From: Paraburkholderia humisilvae
GTDB taxonomy: Bacteria > Pseudomonadota > Gammaproteobacteria > Burkholderiales > Burkholderiaceae
DNA: 64,000 bases
Assembly: GCF_902859855.1 (NCBI RefSeq)
Contig: NZ_CADIKH010000023.1
Span: forward strand, 53,044 to 117,043
Direction of reading: 5' to 3'
This document shows, one piece after another, positions 9,594-18,783 of this stretch; position 1 is the stretch's first letter, and every line of letters starts with the position of its first letter. Under the pieces are notes generated by a model, which was not told where the DNA came from, made no database searches, and saw only the letters and a program-made list of their open reading frames with translations. Both the position numbers and the translations under genes were made by a program.

Positions 9594-9749
9594 AGGGTGC
9601 TACGTGACGCTCGCCGTCGCGTGTCGCCGTGCCAGCAAAAATGAAGCGGATACAATCAGCTGGATTGTGACTGCGCGAAGGTCTTGCGCTATCTATGGCC
9701 TATCCGCACCAGTCTTCACTTCGTTTCGTCCGTCCAGGAGGGAATCACG

Positions 9750-10685
9750 ATGACCGACGTGTCCGCATCCGTCACCCGCACCGACCTCAACACCGCTTCC
9801 AGCCAGAGCATGCCGCGACAGCGCTACGTGCAGTGCCTGAGCCCCGCCGGCCTGCATCGGCTCGCGTACACGGAGTGGGGCGACCCGCACAATCCGCGCG
9901 TAATCGTCTGCGTGCATGGCCTCACGCGCAGCGGTCGCGACTTCGACCGTTTTGCCGCCGCGATGGCGACGACACATCGTGTCGTGTGCCCCGATGTGGT
10001 TGGGCGCGGGTTGTCGTCATGGCTCGACAATCCGAACTTCTACGGCGTGCCGCAGTACGTCGCGGACATGGTGACGCTGATCGCGCGTCTCCAAGTGGAG
10101 ACCGTCGACTGGTTCGGCACCTCGATGGGTGGCCTGATCGGCATGGCGCTCGCGGGTCTGAAGGGCTCGCCGGTGCACAGGATGCTGATCAACGATGTCG
10201 GCCCGCATATCGAACCGGACGCGCTGAAACGGATCGGCGCCTATCTCGGCAAGCCGGCGCGCTTCGACACGTTGCAGCAGGGTATCGAGCACGCGGCGCT
10301 GCTGGCGGAATCGTTCGGACCGCTGACACCCGACGAATGGCGCGAGATCAACACGCCGCTGCTGCATGAGCGCGACGGTGCATGGCAATTCCGCTACGAC
10401 CCGCGTATCGCGCAGCCGTTTACCGCGGTGACGCCCGAAATGTCCGCACTCGGCGAAGCGGCATTGTGGAAATCGTTCGCGGCAATCGAGGGGCCGGTGC
10501 TCGTGGTGCGCGGCGCGCAATCGGATCTGCTGTCGCGCGACACGGTCAAGCAGATGGTTGAGCGGGGGCACAACGTATCGAGCGTCGAGATCGATGGCGT
10601 CGGGCATGCGCCGGCGTTTCTCGCGGCCGATCAGATCGCGCTCGCGCGGCGCTTCTTCATCGGCGAGTCCGTCGACGCGTCATAA
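9750..10685 (+). CDS. Alpha/beta hydrolase
   Basis: The product has 311 residues. The nucleophile elbow GTSMGG, an oxyanion-hole region VCVHGLTRSGRDFDRF, and a late GVGHAP histidine segment complete the Ser-Asp-His pattern of alpha/beta-hydrolase fold enzymes. An AGGAGGG ribosome binding site fixes the start at 9750 rather than the earlier in-frame start at 9684. The substrate is not predictable. A RidA-family gene follows 72 bp downstream in the same direction. Confidence 0.9.
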   Translation: MTDVSASVTRTDLNTASSQSMPRQRYVQCLSPAGLHRLAYTEWGDPHNPRVIVCVHGLTRSGRDFDRFAAAMATTHRVVCPDVVGRGLSSWLDNPNFYGVPQYVADMVTLIARLQVETVDWFGTSMGGLIGMALAGLKGSPVHRMLINDVGPHIEPDALKRIGAYLGKPARFDTLQQGIEHAALLAESFGPLTPDEWREINTPLLHERDGAWQFRYDPRIAQPFTAVTPEMSALGEAALWKSFAAIEGPVLVVRGAQSDLLSRDTVKQMVERGHNVSSVEIDGVGHAPAFLAADQIALARRFFIGESVDAS

Positions 10686-10757
10686 TAGAGGGTCGCGCCG
10701 GCGCGGGCCGTGCCCACGTTGCCGGCCAGCTCAACCATTCAACCATCAGGGACTCTC

Positions 10758-11111
10758 ATGGCAGTCATTCGTCACCACGTCGGCAAGCGTCTTTCGGAAA
10801 TCGCCGTGCACAACGGCACCGTGTACCTGGCTGGGCAGATCGCCGAGGACACCAATCAGGATATCGGTGGCCAGACGCGTGAAGTGCTGGGTCACGTCGA
10901 CCGTCTGCTTGCCGAGGCGAACAGCGACAAATCGCATTTGTTGTCAGTGCAGATTTTTATCGCCGATATGGCTCAATTCGGCGGCATGAACGCCGTGTGG
11001 GACGAGTGGGTCGCGCAGGGCGCGACGCCGCCGCGCGCGACGGTCGAAGCGAAGCTCGCGAACCCGAAATGCCTCGTTGAAATCGTCGTGGTCGCCGCGC
11101 AGCGCAACTGA
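10758..11111 (+). CDS. RidA family protein
   Basis: The product has 117 residues, the normal size for the YjgF/YER057c/UK114 (RidA) family. The N-terminus (HHVGKRLSEIAVHNGTVYLA) and C-terminus (PRATVEAKLANPKCLVEIVV) match the family; the arginine in PRATVE corresponds to the conserved active-site arginine that contacts substrate carboxylates. RidA proteins hydrolyse reactive enamine/imine intermediates, but this divergent paralogue could do something else. The start is MAVIRHH after CAGGGA. Confidence 0.88.
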   Translation: MAVIRHHVGKRLSEIAVHNGTVYLAGQIAEDTNQDIGGQTREVLGHVDRLLAEANSDKSHLLSVQIFIADMAQFGGMNAVWDEWVAQGATPPRATVEAKLANPKCLVEIVVVAAQRN

Positions 11112-11203
11112 TGCTCGCCCGTTGCACCGCCGTTGCTGTGTTGTTGTAGTCATTGCCTGACCGCCCGCTCGCCCGCGGTATGCATGCCGTGGGCCGTTGC
11201 ATC

Positions 11204-13531
11204 ATGAATACCGAGACCTCGACGACCGCTCCCGCTTCCTTGCCATCGTTCGACGATGCGCTTGCCTTCGTGCGCGAGCGTGCAGGCGAGGCGCGGCTGT
11301 CGTCGGGGGAGTCGCTCGCCGAACATGCGGCGGGCACCGCGTCGATCATGCGCACGCTTAACGTCGATCCGCCGGCGGTGCTGGCGGCAGCGTTGTTCAA
11401 TTTGACGCCGTATCTCGAAGACCCGGAGAAAGTGATCGCCGAGAAGTTCGGCGACGAAGTCGCGCAGCTGGTGAGCGATGTGCGCAAGCTGCTGCGACTC
11501 GGCACGGTCAGTCTGCGCGCCGCTGCGCAAAGCGCGCTGCCCGAGACGGGCGGACGCGACGCGCAGGCGGCCCGCCGTGCGCAGGTCGAAGCGTTGCGCA
11601 AGATGCTGCTCGCGTTCGCCCAGGATATTCGCGTCGTGCTGATCCGGTTGGCGTCGCGTCTGCAGTCGTTGCGCTACTACGCGGCGGCGAAGCTGGCGCC
11701 GTCGCCGGAGGTCGCGCGCGAAACACTCGACGTCTACGCGCCACTCGCGAACCGGCTCGGCATCTGGCAGTTGAAGTGGGAGCTCGAAGATCTCGCGTTC
11801 CGCTTCGAGGAGCCGGCCACCTACAAACGCATCGCGAAGCTGCTCGATGAAAAACGGGTCGAACGCGAGACCTATATCGCCGAAGCGATCGCGCGACTGC
11901 AGCGGGAGCTGGCGGCCGCGCAGATTCGCGCCGAGGTAAGCGGACGGCCGAAACACATCTACAGCATCTGGCGCAAGATGCGCGGCAAGGATCTCGACTT
12001 TTCCGAGCTCTATGATGTGCGCGCATTTCGCGTGATCGTGTCGGACATCAAGGATTGCTACACCGTGCTGGGTATCGTGCACAACTTGTGGCAGCCGGTG
12101 CCGAGGGAGTTCGACGACTATATCTCGCGACCCAAGCCGAATGGCTACAAGTCGCTGCATACGGTCGTGATCGGCGACGACGGCCGCGCGTTCGAAGTGC
12201 AGATTCGCACGCAGGAGATGCATCGGTTCGCCGAATATGGCGTGGCCGCGCACTGGCGCTACAAGGAAGCGGGCACGCGCGGCTACGGCGGGCAGTTCAG
12301 CGCGAGCGGATCGTACGACGAGAAGATCGCATGGCTGCGTCAACTGCTGGCGTGGAAGGAAGAGGTGTCCGAGCGCGAGCAAGGCGACGCGAGCGGCCAG
12401 CGCGAAGACCAACCTGAGCGCGATGGCGGTTGGCCGGATCACGGCGGCGCGGTGCGCGACGAAGCCGATCCGTCTCATCAGCCGTGGCGGTATCTGCGCG
12501 ACGCGACGCTTAACGACGATCACATCTACACGCTCACGCCGCAGGCGCGTGTGATTCCGTTGCCACAAGGTTCAACGCCGCTCGATTTTGCGTATCACCT
12601 GCACAGCGAGCTTGGGCATCGCTGCCGCGGCGCGCGCGTCGACGGCGCGATGGTGCCACTCAACACGGCGTTGCAGAACGGGCAGACGGTCGAGATCGTC
12701 ACGGTGAAGGAGGGCGGGCCGTCGCGCGACTGGCTCAATCCGCAACTGGGCTATCTGCGCAGCCCTCGCGCGCGGCAGAAAGTGCGTGCGTGGTTCAATG
12801 CGATCGACTCCGCGGAGAACATCGCGAACGGCCGCGCGCTGGTGGAAAAGACGTTGCAGCGCGAAGGCAAGAGCTCGGTCAATCTCGATCAGCTTGCCGC
12901 GAAGCTCGGCTTCAAGGCGCCCGAAGATCTGTATGCGGTGGTCGGCAAGGAGGAGTTCAGTCTGCGCCTGATCGAGCAGGCGTTGAGCGACGCACCGCCG
13001 GCCGAGCCGGAAGTCGAGGCGCCCGAGCAGTTCGAAAAGCGCAGCAGTGGCGCGAGCGTCGCTCACGGTGCGTCGACGGGCGTGCTGGTCGTCGGCGTCG
13101 ATGCCTTGCTGACCCAGCTTGCACGTTGTTGCCGGCCGGCGCCGCCCGACGACATTGCCGGTTTTGTCACGCGGGGCAAGGGCCTGTCCGTCCATCGCAG
13201 CGATTGTCCGACCTTCCTGCGCATGGCGGCGCGCGCGCCGGAACGCGTGCTGCAGACCACGTGGTCCGCGGACGTGATGAGTGGACGCGGTCAGTCGGTG
13301 TATCCGGTTGATCTCGCGATCGAGGCGACCGATCGGCAGGGCTTGCTGCGCGATATCTCCGAAGTCTTCGCGCGCGAGAAGATGAACGTGATCGGCGTCA
13401 AGACGCAATCGCGGCGCAACGAGGCTTACATGCTGTTCACCGTCGAGGTGTCGAGCGCGTCGCAGATTCAGCGTGCGTGCACACTGCTCGGCGAAGTGAC
13501 GGGCGTCGTGCGGGCGACGCGTAAGGGTTGA
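11204..13531 (+). CDS. relA: (p)ppGpp synthetase RelA (hydrolase site degenerate)
   Basis: The product has 775 residues from MNTETS. In order: a degenerate N-terminal HD-like region, a RelA/SpoT synthetase domain (SGRPKHIYSIWRKMRGK, SELYDVRAFRVIV), a TGS domain (LTPQARVIPLPQGSTPLDFA), a Cys/His-rich middle and a C-terminal ACT domain. Where bifunctional SpoT enzymes have a catalytic HD pair, this protein reads AALFNLTPYLED at about 62-73, without the His-Asp pair. It should therefore make but not hydrolyse the alarmone, as RelA does when ribosomes sense uncharged tRNA. Which start is used is uncertain; 11153 would add 17 residues. Confidence 0.93.
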   Translation: MNTETSTTAPASLPSFDDALAFVRERAGEARLSSGESLAEHAAGTASIMRTLNVDPPAVLAAALFNLTPYLEDPEKVIAEKFGDEVAQLVSDVRKLLRLGTVSLRAAAQSALPETGGRDAQAARRAQVEALRKMLLAFAQDIRVVLIRLASRLQSLRYYAAAKLAPSPEVARETLDVYAPLANRLGIWQLKWELEDLAFRFEEPATYKRIAKLLDEKRVERETYIAEAIARLQRELAAAQIRAEVSGRPKHIYSIWRKMRGKDLDFSELYDVRAFRVIVSDIKDCYTVLGIVHNLWQPVPREFDDYISRPKPNGYKSLHTVVIGDDGRAFEVQIRTQEMHRFAEYGVAAHWRYKEAGTRGYGGQFSASGSYDEKIAWLRQLLAWKEEVSEREQGDASGQREDQPERDGGWPDHGGAVRDEADPSHQPWRYLRDATLNDDHIYTLTPQARVIPLPQGSTPLDFAYHLHSELGHRCRGARVDGAMVPLNTALQNGQTVEIVTVKEGGPSRDWLNPQLGYLRSPRARQKVRAWFNAIDSAENIANGRALVEKTLQREGKSSVNLDQLAAKLGFKAPEDLYAVVGKEEFSLRLIEQALSDAPPAEPEVEAPEQFEKRSSGASVAHGASTGVLVVGVDALLTQLARCCRPAPPDDIAGFVTRGKGLSVHRSDCPTFLRMAARAPERVLQTTWSADVMSGRGQSVYPVDLAIEATDRQGLLRDISEVFAREKMNVIGVKTQSRRNEAYMLFTVEVSSASQIQRACTLLGEVTGVVRATRKG

Positions 13532-13680
13532 GCGGACACGCTTGTGAGCGCGACTTGGGCGGCCATTTGGCGGGCACTCGAAGGGCGTTTCAGGGCACGC
13601 AAAAATGACCGGCGTTTTTAATGTCGGCGCATAAAAATACTTGCCAACACTCTGAGTGCTCCATATAATCTCGTTTCTTC

Positions 13681-13757
13681 AGGCTCGTAGCTCAGCTGGT
13701 TAGAGCACCACCTTGACATGGTGGGGGTCGTTGGTTCGAGTCCAATCGAGCCTACCA
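13681..13757 (+). tRNA. tRNA-Val (GAC)
   Basis: This is a 77-nt cloverleaf with encoded CCA. The acceptor stem is AGGCTCG/CGAGCCT, the D stem GCTC/GAGC, the anticodon stem CCACC/GGTGG with loop TTGACAT (anticodon GAC), and the T loop TTCGAGT. It lies between relA and thrS. Confidence 0.97.
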
Positions 13758-13964
13758 ACGAAAATCGAAACGTCGGTGCATCGCGTCGGCGTTTCAAAAG
13801 CGCAAGAGATGCGAACAAGGTTCGCGTCACTATGGCGAACATGGCACCCGCCAGGATGGCGAGCATGGTTATGACACCGCGAACGTTGACGGACACGACT
13901 TCGGAGCGACGCTAGTCGAGGACCCTGTTCGCCTTTATCGCCCTTGCGATTTGCTGAAAAGTGA

Positions 13965-14000
13965 ATGCGGCCCCTCGATAGCGGGGCCGCATTTTTTTTG
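13965..14000 (+). terminator. Terminator between tRNA-Val and thrS
   Basis: ATGCGGCCCC and GGGGCCGCAT form a strong stem followed by eight T residues. The 321-bp gap from the tRNA to thrS (13758-14078) holds this terminator and no convincing gene. It could end the tRNA transcript or act as a leader terminator for the thrS operon; sequence alone does not decide. Confidence 0.85.
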
Positions 14001-14078
14001 CCTTTGATTTTTGTCGCAGTCGTTTTTTAAACGAGTGGTTGGAGCTGCCGCCGGCCGGTCGGCATCACGGAGAAAACA

Positions 14079-15986
14079 ATGGTTTCGATACGTCTGCCCG
14101 ATGGTTCTGTTCGACAGTACGATCACCCCGTGACGGTCGCCGAAGTCGCGGCGTCAATCGGCCCGGGTCTCGCAAAAGCGGCGCTCGGTGGCAAACTCGA
14201 CGGCGAGCTCGTCGATACGTCCGCACTGATCGATCACGATGCGTCGCTGGCCATCGTGACGGAAAAAGACGCGGACGGCCTCGACATCATTCGTCATTCG
14301 ACGGCGCATCTGCTTGCGTACGCGGTCAAAGACCTGTTCCCCGAGGCGCAAGTAACGATCGGTCCGGTGATCGACAACGGCTTCTACTACGACTTCGCGT
14401 ACAGCCGCCCGTTTACGCCCGAAGATCTCGAGAAAATCGAAAAGCGCATGCAGGAGCTCGCCAAGAAGGATGAGCCGGTGTCGCGCCGTGTGGTGTCGCG
14501 CGACGAGGCGGTCGAGTACTTCAAGAGCATCGGCGAGAAATACAAGGCTGAGATCATCGAATCGATTCCGGCCAACGAAGAGATCAAGCTGTATTCGCAC
14601 GGCGGCTTTACGGACCTGTGCCGCGGCCCGCACGTGCCGTCGACGGGCAAGCTGAAGGTCTTCAAGCTGATGAAGCTCGCGGGTGCGTACTGGCGCGGCG
14701 ATGCGAAGAACGAGCAGTTGCAGCGTATTTACGGCACGGCCTGGACGAAGAAGGAAGACCAGGACGCGTATCTGCACATGCTCGAGGAGGCGGAAAAGCG
14801 CGACCACCGCAAGCTCGGCAAGCAGCTCGATCTGTTCCATATGCAGGACGAGTCGCCGGGTATGGTGTTCTGGCATCCGCGCGGCTGGACGCTGTGGCAG
14901 CAGGTCGAACAGTACATGCGCCGCCGCGTGAACGAGGCCGGCTACCTCGAGATCAAGACGCCGATGATCATGGACCGCTCGCTATGGGAAGCGTCGGGCC
15001 ACTGGCAGAACTACCGCGAAAACATGTTCACGACGGAATCGGAAAAGCGCGACTACGCGATCAAGCCGATGAACTGTCCTGGGCATGTGCAAGTGTTCAA
15101 TCATGGGCTGCGTTCATACCGCGATTTGCCGCTGCGTTTCGCGGAGTTTGGCTCGTGCCATCGGAACGAGGCATCGGGTGCGTTGCACGGATTGATGCGC
15201 GTGCGCGGCTTCGTCCAGGATGATGCGCATATTTTCTGCACGGAAGACCAGTTCATCAGCGAGTCGATCGCGTTCAACACGCTGGCGATGAGCGTGTATA
15301 AAGATTTCGGCTTCGAACAGGTCGACATCAAGCTGTCGCTGCGCCCGGACGCGCGGGCCGGCACGGACGAAACGTGGGACCGCGCGGAGGAAGGGCTGCG
15401 CGAAGCGCTGCGCGCGTGCAACGTGCAATGGGAAGAACTGCCGGGCGAGGGCGCGTTTTATGGTCCGAAGGTCGAGTACCACATCAAGGACGCACTCGGC
15501 CGGTCGTGGCAGTGCGGCACGCTGCAACTCGATATGGTGCTGCCGGAACGGCTGGGCGCCGAGTTCGTCGCCGAAGACAATAGCCGCCGGCGGCCGATCA
15601 TGCTGCACCGGGCAATCGTCGGATCAATGGAGCGCTTCCTCGGAATCCTGATCGAGCACCATGCTGGTGCAATGCCCGGTTGGCTTGCGCCTTTGCAGGT
15701 CGTGGTCATGAATATCGCAGAAGGCCAGGCCGAATATGCGAAAAATCTGGCTCATTCGTTGCAAAAACAAGGGGTTAGAGTGGAAGCCGATTTGCGCAAC
15801 GAGAAAATAAGCTATAAAATACGCGAGCACACGCTTCAAAAGGTCCCGTACTTGCTGGTCGTCGGCGACAAAGAGCGTGATGCTCAAACGGTAGCCGTGC
15901 GTGCCCGTGGCGGCGTCGATCTGGGCGTAATGCCCGTCGATGCGTTCAGTGAGCGTCTGCGTCAGGAAGTGCAGTCGTTCCAGTAA
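14079..15986 (+). CDS. thrS: Threonyl-tRNA synthetase
   Basis: The product has 635 residues. In order: an N-terminal TGS domain, the editing/SAD domain (HSTAHLLAYAVKDLFP), a class II catalytic core with NCPGHVQVF and RFAEFGSCHRNE (motif 2), motif 3 around LHRAIVGSMERF, and an anticodon-binding C-terminal domain. It charges tRNA-Thr in the cytoplasm. It is the first gene of the conserved thrS-infC-rpmI-rplT-pheST-ihfA cluster. The start at 14079 follows GGAG. Confidence 0.98.
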   Translation: MVSIRLPDGSVRQYDHPVTVAEVAASIGPGLAKAALGGKLDGELVDTSALIDHDASLAIVTEKDADGLDIIRHSTAHLLAYAVKDLFPEAQVTIGPVIDNGFYYDFAYSRPFTPEDLEKIEKRMQELAKKDEPVSRRVVSRDEAVEYFKSIGEKYKAEIIESIPANEEIKLYSHGGFTDLCRGPHVPSTGKLKVFKLMKLAGAYWRGDAKNEQLQRIYGTAWTKKEDQDAYLHMLEEAEKRDHRKLGKQLDLFHMQDESPGMVFWHPRGWTLWQQVEQYMRRRVNEAGYLEIKTPMIMDRSLWEASGHWQNYRENMFTTESEKRDYAIKPMNCPGHVQVFNHGLRSYRDLPLRFAEFGSCHRNEASGALHGLMRVRGFVQDDAHIFCTEDQFISESIAFNTLAMSVYKDFGFEQVDIKLSLRPDARAGTDETWDRAEEGLREALRACNVQWEELPGEGAFYGPKVEYHIKDALGRSWQCGTLQLDMVLPERLGAEFVAEDNSRRRPIMLHRAIVGSMERFLGILIEHHAGAMPGWLAPLQVVVMNIAEGQAEYAKNLAHSLQKQGVRVEADLRNEKISYKIREHTLQKVPYLLVVGDKERDAQTVAVRARGGVDLGVMPVDAFSERLRQEVQSFQ

Positions 15987-16036
15987 CCCACTTGGCAGCG
16001 CGGCTCGTTTTTTTCAATTTTTAGAGGAAACGTAAC

Positions 16037-16561
16037 ATCGCTACTGATAAGTCGTCGCATCGCATCAACGGTGAAATTACTGCACCCGAGGTGCGTCTGG
16101 TCGGAGTCAACAACGAACCGCTGGGTATCGTAAAACTTGCTGATGCGTTCCGTATGTCGGAGCAGCAGGACGTAGATCTGGTCGAAATTGCCCCGCAGGC
16201 GGTCCCGCCGGTTTGCCGGCTGATGGATTACGGCAAGTTCAAGTACCAGGAAGCGAAGAAGCAGCACGAGGCCAAGCTGAAACAAAAGGTTATCCAGGTG
16301 AAGGAAGTGAAATTCCGCCCGGGTACCGATGATGGCGACTACAACGTCAAGCTGCGCAATCTCGTTCGCTTCCTCGAAGACGGCGACAAGACGAAAATCA
16401 CGTTGCGTTTCCGTGGCCGCGAAATGGCTCACCAGGAAATCGGTATGCGCATGCTCGAGCGTCTGCGCACCGACCTCGACGAAGTCGGCCAGGTTGAGCA
16501 GATGCCGAAGATGGAAGGGCGCCAGATGATCATGGTGCTGGCGCCGAAGAAGAAGAAGTAA
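16037..16561 (+). CDS. infC: Translation initiation factor IF-3, ATC start codon
   Basis: The product has 174 residues starting at an ATC codon (16037-16039), preceded by AGAGGAAA. Reading from there gives the normal IF-3 N-terminus (x-ATDKSSHRINGEITAPEV); the first in-frame GTG or ATG would lose conserved residues. The central KLADAFRMSEQQDVDLVEI and the C-terminal domain are typical. IF-3 prevents subunit joining and discriminates against non-canonical start codons, so a rare start on its own mRNA is a known negative-feedback device. The stop is followed by a long spacer before rpmI. Confidence 0.96.
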   Translation: MATDKSSHRINGEITAPEVRLVGVNNEPLGIVKLADAFRMSEQQDVDLVEIAPQAVPPVCRLMDYGKFKYQEAKKQHEAKLKQKVIQVKEVKFRPGTDDGDYNVKLRNLVRFLEDGDKTKITLRFRGREMAHQEIGMRMLERLRTDLDEVGQVEQMPKMEGRQMIMVLAPKKKK

Positions 16562-16885
16562 GCTTGCGCGTCGTTTGATGCGCGCTGTGATCGCCGGGAT
16601 GGGCGCTCGCAGGTAGCTCTCGCAGGTTTAGAGTCGGTTTGAGGTTGAGCAGCACGTGTAGGAATCGAACGGTGCTTCGTCGGAAAGAAAGCGGCGAAGC
16701 CCGGCAAAGTTTCGGAACGGCGCCCGCACCTTGCAGTACAGCGGGCGTTTTGTCTGAAAAGCAGCGGCCGTATCGTAATAGCGTCGGCCGTCTGCATACC
16801 AAGTGGACTGGGTTTCAAAGGGCGGGTGAAGGGCCGTCAAGGCCAACCGCACACCCATATCCATCAAATAATGGAGTTGTTCGTC
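16562..16885 (+). promoter_or_regulatory. Long infC-rpmI spacer, possible L20 control region
   Basis: These 324 bp hold no convincing gene. There are several G/C-rich stretches capable of pairing, such as GGCGCCCGC and GCGGGCG around 16720-16750. In enterobacteria ribosomal protein L20 represses rpmI-rplT by binding structured RNA in this position, so an equivalent element is plausible here. I did not derive a specific fold. Confidence 0.35.
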
Positions 16886-17083
16886 ATGCCTAAGTTGAAG
16901 ACCAAGAAGAGTGCTGCAAAGCGCTTCAAGGTGCGTCCGGGCGGGACCGTCAAGCGCGGTCAAGCCTTCAAGCGCCACATCCTGACCAAGAAGAGCACGA
17001 AGAACAAGCGTCAACTGCGCGGTTCCACGTCGGTCCATGAGAGCAACATGGCCTCCGTGCGCGCAATGCTGCCGTTCGCGTAA
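16886..17083 (+). CDS. rpmI: 50S ribosomal protein L35
   Basis: The product has 65 residues, the normal L35 length. It starts MPKLKTKKSAAKRFKVRPGG and is strongly basic throughout. The ATG at 16886 gives the conserved N-terminus; upstream in-frame starts only extend into the spacer. It is followed 30 bp later by rplT, its usual co-transcribed partner. Confidence 0.98.
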   Translation: MPKLKTKKSAAKRFKVRPGGTVKRGQAFKRHILTKKSTKNKRQLRGSTSVHESNMASVRAMLPFA

Positions 17084-17113
17084 CCCCTTAACCGATACTC
17101 ACAGGAGCGAAAC

Positions 17114-17473
17114 ATGCCTCGAGTCAAACGTGGGGTTACCGCACGGGCCCGTCACAAGAAGATCATCAAGCTGGCCAAGGGTTACCGCGGCCGTCGCAAT
17201 AACGTCTACCGCATCGCCAAGCAGGCGGTGATGCGTGCAGGCCAGTACGCGTACCGCGATCGCCGCAACAAGAAGCGTGTGTTCCGCGCATTGTGGATCA
17301 CGCGTATCAACGCGGCGGTGCGTCAGCATGACATGACGTACAGCGTGTTCATCAACGGCCTGAAGAAGGCGTCGATCGAACTCGACCGCAAGGTGCTGGC
17401 TGACATGGCTGTGTTCGACAAGGCTGCTTTTGCGGCAATCGTTCAGCAGGTGAAAGCCGCCGTTGCAGCCTGA
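17114..17473 (+). CDS. rplT: 50S ribosomal protein L20
   Basis: The product has 119 residues with the L20 signature [20 protein letters not shown] and [18 protein letters not shown]. It is an early 23S rRNA assembly protein and the usual autoregulator of this operon. AGGAGCG precedes the ATG. A pair of competing hairpins and a terminator separate it from pheS. Confidence 0.98.
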
Positions 17474-17528
17474 TCGTGGCTGGTGCGCCTCGGCGCACCA
17501 CCGGCGTCAGAAGCAGGACGCCCGGTAA

Positions 17529-17610
17529 CTGCAAGGTTCGTTGCAGCGAATACCCGGACATCCCGGTGACGCTGCAACAAAAACGGGGCTCCTCACCGAG
17601 CCCCTTTTTT
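17529..17610 (+). promoter_or_regulatory. Competing stem-loops and terminator before pheS
   Basis: CTGCAA (17529-17534) can pair with TTGCAG (17541-17546). The same TTGCAG is also part of GTTGCAGCG (17540-17548), which pairs with CGCTGCAAC (17570-17578); the two hairpins are mutually exclusive. A third hairpin, GGGGCT...AGCCCC with six T residues (17585-17610), is a Rho-independent terminator. The layout resembles an attenuator, but no Phe-rich leader peptide was seen. Confidence 0.6.
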
Positions 17611-17665
17611 GTTGGTCGAGCCGGATTTGCTTCAATTGAACACTGACGTTGAGAAGATGGGATCA

Positions 17666-18679
17666 ATGGACCTGGACCAAATCGTCACCGACGCGCAAAG
17701 CGCCTTCGAACACGCCACCGATGTCACCACGCTCGAAAACGAGAAGGCGCGTTTTCTCGGCAAGTCGGGCGCGCTGACCGAACTGCTCAAGGGGCTTGGC
17801 AAGCTCGATCCCGACACGCGCAAGACCGAAGGTGCGCGCATCAACGTCGCCAAGCAGCAAGTGGAAGCGGCACTCACCGCGCGCCGCCAGGCGCTCGCGG
17901 ACGCGCTTCTGAACCAGCGTCTGGCCGCTGAAGCGATTGACGTGACGTTGCCCGGCCGCGGTCAGGGCGCGGGTAGCCTGCACCCGGTCATGCAGACCTG
18001 GGAGCGCGTCGAGCAGATTTTCGGCTCGATCGGCTTTGACGTCGCCGACGGCCCCGAGATCGAAACCGACTGGTACAACTTCACCGCGCTGAACAGCCCG
18101 GAAAATCATCCGGCGCGTTCGATGCAAGACACGTTCTACGTCGACGGCCAGGATGCCGGCGGCCGTCCACTGCTTCTGCGCACGCATACGAGCCCGATGC
18201 AGGTCCGTTACGCGCGCACGCACACGCCACCTATCAAAGTGATCGTGCCGGGCCGTACGTATCGCGTCGACAGCGACGCGACCCACTCGCCGATGTTCAA
18301 CCAGGTCGAAGGCCTGTGGATCGAAGAGAACATCAGCTTCGCGGACCTGAAGGGCGTCTACACCGATTTTCTCAAGAAGTTCTTCGAGCGCGACGATATT
18401 CAGGTACGTTTCCGCCCGTCGTACTTCCCGTTTACGGAGCCGTCGGCCGAGATCGACATGATGTTCGAGCACGGCAAGAACGCGGGCCGATGGCTTGAGA
18501 TTTCCGGCTCGGGCCAGGTTCACCCGACGGTGGTCGGCAACATGGGCCTCGATCCGGAGCGCTACATTGGCTTCGCATTCGGCAGCGGCCTCGAGCGTCT
18601 GACGATGCTGCGCTATGGTGTGCAGGATCTGCGTCTGTTCTTCGAAGGCGACTTGCGCTTTCTGCGGCAGTTCGCCTGA
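17666..18679 (+). CDS. pheS: Phenylalanyl-tRNA synthetase alpha subunit
   Basis: The product has 337 residues from MDLDQIVTDAQ. It has an N-terminal coiled coil followed by a class II core: the motif 2 region ends ATHSPMFNQVEGLWIEE, and motif 3 is GLDPERYIGFAFGSGLERL. With PheT it forms the alpha2beta2 enzyme that charges tRNA-Phe. Earlier in-frame starts (17609, 17636) are less likely because they read through the region just after the terminator. pheT follows after 104 bp. Confidence 0.97.
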   Translation: MDLDQIVTDAQSAFEHATDVTTLENEKARFLGKSGALTELLKGLGKLDPDTRKTEGARINVAKQQVEAALTARRQALADALLNQRLAAEAIDVTLPGRGQGAGSLHPVMQTWERVEQIFGSIGFDVADGPEIETDWYNFTALNSPENHPARSMQDTFYVDGQDAGGRPLLLRTHTSPMQVRYARTHTPPIKVIVPGRTYRVDSDATHSPMFNQVEGLWIEENISFADLKGVYTDFLKKFFERDDIQVRFRPSYFPFTEPSAEIDMMFEHGKNAGRWLEISGSGQVHPTVVGNMGLDPERYIGFAFGSGLERLTMLRYGVQDLRLFFEGDLRFLRQFA

Positions 18680-18783
18680 CATCGCAGGCGCCGCAAGCTG
18701 TGTTTTTGGCGCGGCGCGGGCGTAGCGATGCAGCAGCCCGTGCTGGCCGGACGTGACTCAACCCGTTTAGAACGTAGAGAACC

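Noticed and set aside
11150..12568. 472-codon minus-strand frame opposite relA
   Set aside because: It is Arg/His-rich, has no family resemblance and lies entirely within the well-supported relA gene.
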